From: Planctomycetales bacterium
GTDB taxonomy: Bacteria; Planctomycetota; Planctomycetia; Pirellulales; Thermoguttaceae
Direction of reading: 5' to 3'
Assembly: GCA_007119795.1 (NCBI GenBank)
Contig: SKOZ01000014.1
Coordinates: 1-19,969 of the forward strand
DNA length: 19,969 nucleotides
Shown here one piece after another: positions 16,533 to 19,969 of this stretch; position 1 is the stretch's first letter, and the number at the start of each line of letters is the position of its first letter. The notes under the pieces are model-generated. The model did no database searches. It was not told where the DNA came from and saw nothing but the letters and a program-made list of their open reading frames with translations. Both the position numbers and the translations under genes were made by a program.

Positions 16533-16573
16533 GTGTGTCGCAAACGACTTGACGACAAAGGTTTGCGACGCAC
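16533..16573. repeat. 13-bp inverted repeat overlapping a promoter-like sequence
   Basis: GTGTGTCGCAAAC (16533-16545) and GTTTGCGACGCAC (16561-16573) pair over 13 positions (12 Watson-Crick and one G-T) around a 15-nt loop. The loop holds a TTGACG -35-like hexamer and the right arm reaches a -10-like ACAATA. It could be a repressor operator, an RNA hairpin or the inward-facing ends of a lost small element. Confidence 0.7.
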
Positions 16574-16577
16574 AATA
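16549..16577 (+). promoter_or_regulatory. Probable promoter of the zinc-ribbon gene
   Basis: TTGACG (16549-16554) and ACAATA (16572-16577) are 17 bp apart. Transcription would begin near 16584, leaving a leader of about 215 nt before the ATG at 16800. The promoter is embedded in the 13-bp inverted repeat. Confidence 0.45.
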
Positions 16578-16630
16578 AGCGCCGGATTAATTGGAAGCTG
16601 GACCCCGGAAAACCACGAAAAACACCACAT

Positions 16631-16655
16631 ATTCATCACTGCGAGGGTGATGAAT
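16631..16655 (+). repeat. Perfect 9-bp leader hairpin
   Basis: ATTCATCAC (16631-16639) and GTGATGAAT (16647-16655) form a perfect 9-bp stem with a 7-nt loop. The stem is AT-rich in a GC-rich genome, which makes chance less likely. GGGCCGGTCTTTT follows on the plus strand, so a weak attenuator or the 3' end of a small RNA is possible. Confidence 0.6.
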
Positions 16656-16673
16656 GGGCCGGTCTTTTGTGCT

Positions 16674-16688
16674 TGCGGATACTCCGCA
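16674..16688 (+). repeat. Leader hairpin with 6-bp stem
   Basis: TGCGGA (16674-16679) and TCCGCA (16683-16688) enclose a TAC loop. It follows the 9-bp hairpin and is the second stem in the presumed 5' leader of the zinc-ribbon gene. Confidence 0.45.
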
Positions 16689-16745
16689 GTCGCCCTACCA
16701 TCGAGTACGAGCCGCCTCGGTTGTGTGCCGCGACCGGTCGTAGAA

Positions 16746-16774
16746 CGCGCCCCCTGCCTACCGTGCGGGGCGCG
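16746..16774 (+). repeat. GC-rich leader hairpin before the ribosome-binding site
   Basis: CGCGCCCC (16746-16753) and GGGGCGCG (16767-16774) form a perfect 8-bp stem around 13 nt. It ends about 15 nt before the GGAG ribosome-binding site of the zinc-ribbon gene. A 10-bp palindrome CGACCGGTCG lies just before it at 16731-16740. Confidence 0.45.
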
Positions 16775-16799
16775 GCCGATTCCATCATCGGAGCGTTCC

Positions 16800-17516
16800 A
16801 TGCGTTGCCCCGGCCAGGACAAGCGTTCCTGGAAAGACGCCCTGGCGTACGACATCCCTTGCCCCCGCTGCGCCCGGATCGTGGAACTCTTCAAAGACGA
16901 AGTGGTGGGACGGTGCAGGAATTGTGACCACCGCTTCCCGAACCCGCGGGTATCACTCGGCTGTGCCGCGTGGTGCGCCCATGCCGAGGAGTGCATCGGT
17001 GCGGCGGGAGATGCACCTCCTGCCGCCGGCGAGCACGCCTGGGCGCCGCGACTGCTTCGCGCCCTGGAGGAAGACGTGCATCAAGCGCCGGACGCGCACC
17101 GCGCGTTGCTCATCTTCCAGCACGCCGCCGCGCTGCTCGCCGAGGAGGCGGCCGACGCGCGACGGGTGCTCACGGCCGCCCTGTTGGTGCCCTGTTATTG
17201 CCGCTCGAGTTGCACGTCCGCGGGCCGTACTGCCGGGAACGCAGACGCTCTCCTCCCGGCATTGAGGGGCCGCTTGCGAGAACTGGGCTTGGACGAACGA
17301 GGGGTCGCCGGCGTCCAAAACCTGCTCGCCGCCTACCGGGAGGAGGGCGCCGCCGACACGCCGGAGCTGCGCGTGCTCCGCGATGCGATAGTGCTGGCGG
17401 AGATGGCCGCCGCGAAGCGATCCGCCAGCCGCTGGGAGGGGGCGGCCGTCCCTGGCACCTGGGCCACACAAGGCGGCGAACGCCGAGCCCGGCTCCTCTT
17501 CCCGGACTGCTCGTGA
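16800..17516 (+). CDS. Zinc-ribbon protein with a degenerate HD-like domain
   Basis: This 238-residue protein starts at the ATG 16800-16802, with GGAG 6 nt upstream; an upstream open extension to 16533 runs through the hairpins and is rejected. Residues 1-66 resemble the N-terminus of an HD-domain protein family seen in anaerobes: MRCPGQD, a zinc-ribbon-like Cys21-x2-Cys24 and Cys39-x2-Cys42, then GCAAWCAHAEECIG with Cys55, Cys59 and Cys65. Residues about 85-205 follow the spacing of that family's HD domain, but the HD dyad position reads Pro-Cys (131-132) and the His-rich metal-binding stretch reads AAYREE (177-182), so catalytic phosphohydrolase activity is unlikely. The C-terminal 35 residues are unrecognised. 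Function is unknown. It is divergent from the Wood-Ljungdahl operon; a sensory or regulatory role is speculation. Confidence 0.8.
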   Translation: MRCPGQDKRSWKDALAYDIPCPRCARIVELFKDEVVGRCRNCDHRFPNPRVSLGCAAWCAHAEECIGAAGDAPPAAGEHAWAPRLLRALEEDVHQAPDAHRALLIFQHAAALLAEEAADARRVLTAALLVPCYCRSSCTSAGRTAGNADALLPALRGRLRELGLDERGVAGVQNLLAAYREEGAADTPELRVLRDAIVLAEMAAAKRSASRWEGAAVPGTWATQGGERRARLLFPDCS

Positions 17517-17610
17517 ACGGCCGCCGCCGCGCGGGCCCGCTCCCGGCGATAAGCCGCGCAGCGTCCGCACCAAGCTCGCGACAGCGCTCGTGGAATGATC
17601 GGTAATTAAG

Positions 17611-17646
17611 TGACCTATTGGTCGCAAAAACTCTTGACCTCATGGT
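17611..17646. promoter_or_regulatory. Tandem TGACCT-N2-TGGT dyads, operator-like
   Basis: TGACCTATTGGT (17611-17622) and TGACCTCATGGT (17635-17646) agree at 10 of 12 positions and start 24 bp apart. Each has GACC-N4-GGT dyad character. The second copy overlaps the -35 of the promoter below, which suggests a repressor or activator site controlling the SUMF1-like gene. Confidence 0.45.
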
Positions 17647-17662
17647 ATCGTTGTGGTACTGT
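17634..17662 (+). promoter_or_regulatory. Promoter of the SUMF1-like gene
   Basis: TTGACC (17634-17639) and TACTGT (17657-17662) are 17 bp apart. TGG just before the -10 gives an extended -10. The ATG of the next gene follows about 90 bp downstream. Confidence 0.5.
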
Positions 17663-17753
17663 CGCTTTCCAGGAGCAGCCTCCCGCAAAGTTGCTCCTTC
17701 AAGCGACGGCGCAGGTCGCGCACCTTCCTTCGCTTTGCGGAGAAGGGAGCCCC

Positions 17754-18737
17754 ATGATCGACTGGAATTCTGGCGACACAAGCGGACCTTCGGGAAGGCC
17801 ATTCGAAGAGCGGCCGATGAGTTGGCGCGCCGCGCTGCCGGTGGCCGCCGCCAGCGCGGACGAGGGTCGGCCTCCGATGGCCACAGCGCCTTTCGATGGG
17901 GACCAGGCCCGGGCGTACCAGGAGGCCTGGGCCCGGCACCTTGGGCTGGAGGTGGAAGTCACCGACTCGATGGGCATGAAGTTCCGCCTCATTCCGCCGG
18001 GCGAGTTCACGATGGGCTCACTGGCAGACGAGGCGGGCCGCCGCCAATGGGAAGGCCCCCGTCACCGCGTGCAGATCAGCAGGCCCTTCTATCTGAGCAC
18101 GTTCCTGGTAACCCAGGAAGAGTATGAAGAGGTGCAGGGCGCGAACCCCAGCTTCTTCCGAGATCAGCGGCGCCCTCAGGGAGACGTCACCTGGGACACG
18201 ACGATAATCGTGGAAGTGGTGCGCTCTTGGGAGGGCGAGCGACGGCCGGTGGAATGCGTCTCTTGGAAAGACGCGGTGAGCTGGTGCCGGCGGCTGAGCG
18301 CTTCGAAAGGGCCAACCTATCGCTTGCCCACGGAAGCCGAATGGGAGTACGCCTGCCGGGCAGGCTGTGCCGACAGGTGGTCCTGCGGCGATGCCTTACG
18401 GCTGGCGGAATACGCCTGGTTCGAGGAGAGCGCGAGCCGGACCACCCACCCCGTGGGCGAAAAGAGTCCCAATGCCTGGGGACTCTACGATATGCACGGG
18501 AACGTGCGGGAGTGGTGCCTCGACTGGTTCGACAGCAGGTACGCCGCGCAATCGCCCACGATCGATCCCCGCGGAACGCCTTCCGGGCTGGCCCGCGTGC
18601 TCCGCGGGGGTGCCTGGAACGCCGATGCGGCCGCCTGCCGCTCGGCGGCGCGCCATTACCACGCGCCAACGTATCGCGATTTCGCCACGGGCTTCCGCGT
18701 AGCATTCGTGCCTCCGGAAAGACCGGAGCCGAGTTGA
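17754..18737 (+). CDS. SUMF1/formylglycine-generating-enzyme-like protein
   Basis: This 327-residue protein belongs to the SUMF1 (FGE-sulfatase) fold family. Visible are SMGMKFRLIPPGEFTMGS (72-89), PFYLSTFLVTQEEYE (111-125), YRLPTEAEWEYACRAG (189-204), GLYDMHGNVREWCLDWF (243-259), VLRGGAW (282-288) and a C-terminal GFRVAF. True formylglycine-generating enzymes carry two active-site Cys; here the first position is Ala and only Cys295 remains, so sulfatase activation is doubtful. Other family members have unrelated oxygen- or metal-dependent roles. About 25 extra residues (136-164) interrupt the usual NPS...RPVE-VSW stretch. The N-terminal 45 residues are low-complexity with no signal peptide. 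The ATG at 17754 has GGGAG upstream. No target sulfatase is in the window. Confidence 0.9.
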   Translation: MIDWNSGDTSGPSGRPFEERPMSWRAALPVAAASADEGRPPMATAPFDGDQARAYQEAWARHLGLEVEVTDSMGMKFRLIPPGEFTMGSLADEAGRRQWEGPRHRVQISRPFYLSTFLVTQEEYEEVQGANPSFFRDQRRPQGDVTWDTTIIVEVVRSWEGERRPVECVSWKDAVSWCRRLSASKGPTYRLPTEAEWEYACRAGCADRWSCGDALRLAEYAWFEESASRTTHPVGEKSPNAWGLYDMHGNVREWCLDWFDSRYAAQSPTIDPRGTPSGLARVLRGGAWNADAAACRSAARHYHAPTYRDFATGFRVAFVPPERPEPS

Positions 18738-18783
18738 CAGCAGCGATTTGCCCTCCGAATGTCGCCCAGAGCCGGAAACCCGA

Positions 18784-18818
18784 TCCTCGTCCAAGCACCT
18801 CGGGGGTCCAGACGAGGA
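18784..18818. terminator. Hairpin after the SUMF1-like gene, possible terminator
   Basis: TCCTCGTC (18784-18791) and GACGAGGA (18811-18818) form an 8-bp stem around 19 nt, 47 bp after the stop codon. An alternative stem GGGGTCC/GGACCCC (18803-18809 with 18835-18841) competes with it. No U-tract follows, so termination is uncertain. Confidence 0.3.
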
Positions 18819-18842
18819 AGAGGGTCTTGAGGAAGGACCCCG

Positions 18843-19124
18843 TCAGCCCCTCTTGGTCCCGGCAGCCGAGAAATGCCTCCGCGGCCAAGTCTCCTCCGTG
18901 ACGTCGTAGACGCGCTTCACGGCGACCATTGCCAGGTGCTGCTCCAGGGGCTGACGATCCTTGACCGGAGCGTCGAGGAAGCAGAAGACGCCCGCCTCCT
19001 CGGACTGGTCTTCCGGGTTGTTGGTTACCTGTACGTTGATGAGGCGGTCGCCACTCTTGAATACGCGCCGCAGGCGAATCCGATAGGTGTAGGCCGCTAC
19101 GCGATCGATCTCTTCCAGGATCAT
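18843..19124 (-). CDS. Hypothetical protein, about 93 residues
   Basis: I do not recognise this protein. The frame has GC-rich third positions typical of local genes and reads as a plausible mixed sequence, for example RLINVQVTNNPEDQSEEAG and FLDAPVKDRQPLEQH. The ATG at 19122-19124 is preceded only weakly by GGAG about 13 nt away. The same frame is open further upstream to a GTG at 19227-19229, and beyond one TAA (complement of 19233-19235) it continues into the esterase-like remnant. It may be an independent small gene or the downstream part of a broken one. The opposite strand is also open, but reads less like protein. Confidence 0.4.
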   Translation of the reverse strand: MILEEIDRVAAYTYRIRLRRVFKSGDRLINVQVTNNPEDQSEEAGVFCFLDAPVKDRQPLEQHLAMVAVKRVYDVTEETWPRRHFSAAGTKRG

Positions 19125-19232
19125 CACCGCCCAAAGACTCCGTTTCGGCGGTCGGCTTTTGCAGCGGCTCCGCTTCTTCGCCTTAAGCCCCCAATGGGGT
19201 AGCTCCGTGGTCCTGCCTCGAGTCGGCACCGG

Positions 19233-19604
19233 TTACAGCCCGTTGCCGGCAGTCCAGTGAGATAACAAGCTGGCTCCTGTTTCGGAGGAAGGGCCCAGCC
19301 TCGAGATAAGACAGCCGGCGAGGAGTCTTCCCCTTGCTCGCAAGACTGGGGCGTCTGCCGAAAAGACGATGTGGCGCCGTCGCCTTTGCCAGTCGTCGGG
19401 GGCGGTCACCCGATGGAACTGCCCTTGGGCATCTCGCCAGACGAGCAGGTCCATCTTGTCCGGGTAGAAGGGTGCCTGCGAAGAGGGCGCCTCGGCCGCT
19501 TTGATTGATGCACCCGCTACGGGGGGCACCACCGGATCACGCTCCTCGCCCAGGCCGGTCGAGATCGTCGTTACGGAGAGGAGCCAGGCCCAATGGCACT
19601 TCAT
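19233..19604 (-). pseudogene. N-terminal remnant resembling a secreted planctomycete-type esterase/alpha-beta hydrolase
   Basis: The ATG at 19602-19604 has a strong GGGAGGG 7 nt upstream and begins MKCHWAWLLSVTTISTGLG, a plausible short signal peptide. Residues about 42-75 read PFYPDKMDLLVWRDAQG then FHRVTAPDDWQRRRRHI, which matches my recollection of the N-terminus of planctomycete acetylxylan esterase-like proteins. The expected continuation (a NMQ.VMG.LP segment) is absent. After about 19370 the third-position GC bias drops, and the frame ends at a TAA (19233-19235). No frame in the next 100 bp restores the family sequence, so I read it as truncated or rearranged. A genuine short secreted protein cannot be excluded. 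Confidence 0.5.
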
Positions 19605-19789
19605 ACGAATACCCTCCCAGCTTGCGATCCGCCGGCAGGCGCCCATGGACGCCACAGGGATCTGGAATCGCTCCAATGCGCCGAGCCATTGTACCACCGC
19701 TGGCGGCCCCATAGTAGGGAGCCACGCAATGGAGCGGACCTGCCGAAACTGCGGTCGCGACATCCGGTACGCCTGGCGTTCCCCGCCTG
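19605..19789. other. Intergenic region between cNMP-binding gene and esterase remnant
   Basis: I see no supportable gene here. Open frames on both strands are short and lack ribosome-binding sites, apart from the GGGAGGG belonging to the remnant at 19602. Confidence 0.5.
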
Positions 19790-19969
19790 TCAGCCGACGA
19801 CGGCCAGTTGGACGCAGGTGCACTCGAGGCGGTGGGCCAGGAGCTTGGCGATCCCACTCATGAGGTGATAGCCCAAGAGGGGCGTTTCCTCGCAGAGCGC
19901 GCGGAGCTCGGGTGCCGAGATGGAAGCGAGGGAAGTCTCCCTGCGTGCCACCGCCGAGGCCGTCGTCCG
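19790..19969 (-). CDS. Cyclic-nucleotide-binding-domain protein, C-terminal end only
   Basis: The last 59 codons are present, ending at TGA (complement of 19790-19792); the rest lies off the right edge. The end reads like the C-terminal helix of a CRP-type cyclic-nucleotide-binding domain: LASISAPELRALCEETPLLG then YHLMSGIAKLLAHRLECTC. The family pattern is an Ile/Leu-x-Ala-x-x-Leu-Arg-Ala-Leu-Cys stretch followed by a hydrophobic helix. The protein stops just after this helix, so no DNA-binding helix-turn-helix follows. This points to a stand-alone sensor domain or one at the end of a larger protein. Ligand and partner are unknown. Confidence 0.7.
   Translation of the reverse strand, partial: RTTASAVARRETSLASISAPELRALCEETPLLGYHLMSGIAKLLAHRLECTCVQLAVVG

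Noticed and set aside
15292..16578. Plus-strand open frame across cooC and the divergent intergenic region
   Set aside because: It overlaps a complete CooC on the opposite strand, has no family resemblance, and runs through inverted repeats.
1..19969. tRNA, rRNA, CRISPR arrays, insertion sequences
   Set aside because: I saw no tRNA-like cloverleaf, rRNA stretch, regularly spaced direct repeats or transposase gene.

Overview
The window is high-GC bacterial DNA (roughly two-thirds G+C by eye). It is dominated by a Wood-Ljungdahl (reductive acetyl-CoA) pathway locus. Ten genes on the minus strand, read from about 16140 down to 1387, are in order: cooC, acsA/cooS (CO dehydrogenase), acsB (acetyl-CoA synthase), acsC (corrinoid Fe-S protein large subunit), acsV (corrinoid protein reductive activator), a second cooC-like ATPase, acsD (corrinoid Fe-S protein small subunit), acsE (methyltransferase), a fused MetF-MetV-type methylenetetrahydrofolate reductase, and fhs (formate-THF ligase). 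A formate dehydrogenase catalytic subunit, cut by the left edge, runs toward fhs on the plus strand. Together these cover CO2 to formate, formate to formyl-THF, methylene-THF to methyl-THF, methyl transfer to the corrinoid protein, CO2/CO interconversion, acetyl-CoA assembly, and metal-centre maturation and repair. The cyclohydrolase/dehydrogenase step (FolD or FchA) is not in the window, nor is any obvious electron-input partner for the MTHF reductase.

All diagnostic metal ligands I could check are present: the B, C and D cluster residues of CODH, the A-cluster cysteines of ACS, the four N-terminal cysteines of AcsC, the [2Fe-2S] cysteines of AcsV and the CxC motifs of both CooC proteins. 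The locus therefore looks functional. From memory, the first eight genes are in the same order as the Moorella acs operon, but the hdr/mvhD genes that follow acsE there are absent.

From 16141 to 17753 the layout changes. A roughly 660-bp divergent intergenic region contains several inverted repeats and a structured-looking leader. It precedes a 238-aa zinc-ribbon protein whose second half resembles an HD domain that has lost its metal ligands. Next comes a 327-aa SUMF1/formylglycine-generating-enzyme-like protein (17754-18737), behind a promoter with a tandem operator-like repeat.

The right end (18738-19969) is less orderly. It holds a short unrecognised minus-strand ORF, a minus-strand remnant resembling the N-terminus of a secreted planctomycete-type esterase, and the C-terminal 59 residues of a protein with a cyclic-nucleotide-binding domain, cut by the right edge.

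The SUMF1-like gene and the esterase-like remnant suggest Planctomycetota, but this is inference from family impressions only. The metabolism suggested is anaerobic: CO2 fixation or acetogenesis, or the pathway in reverse for acetate or formate oxidation.
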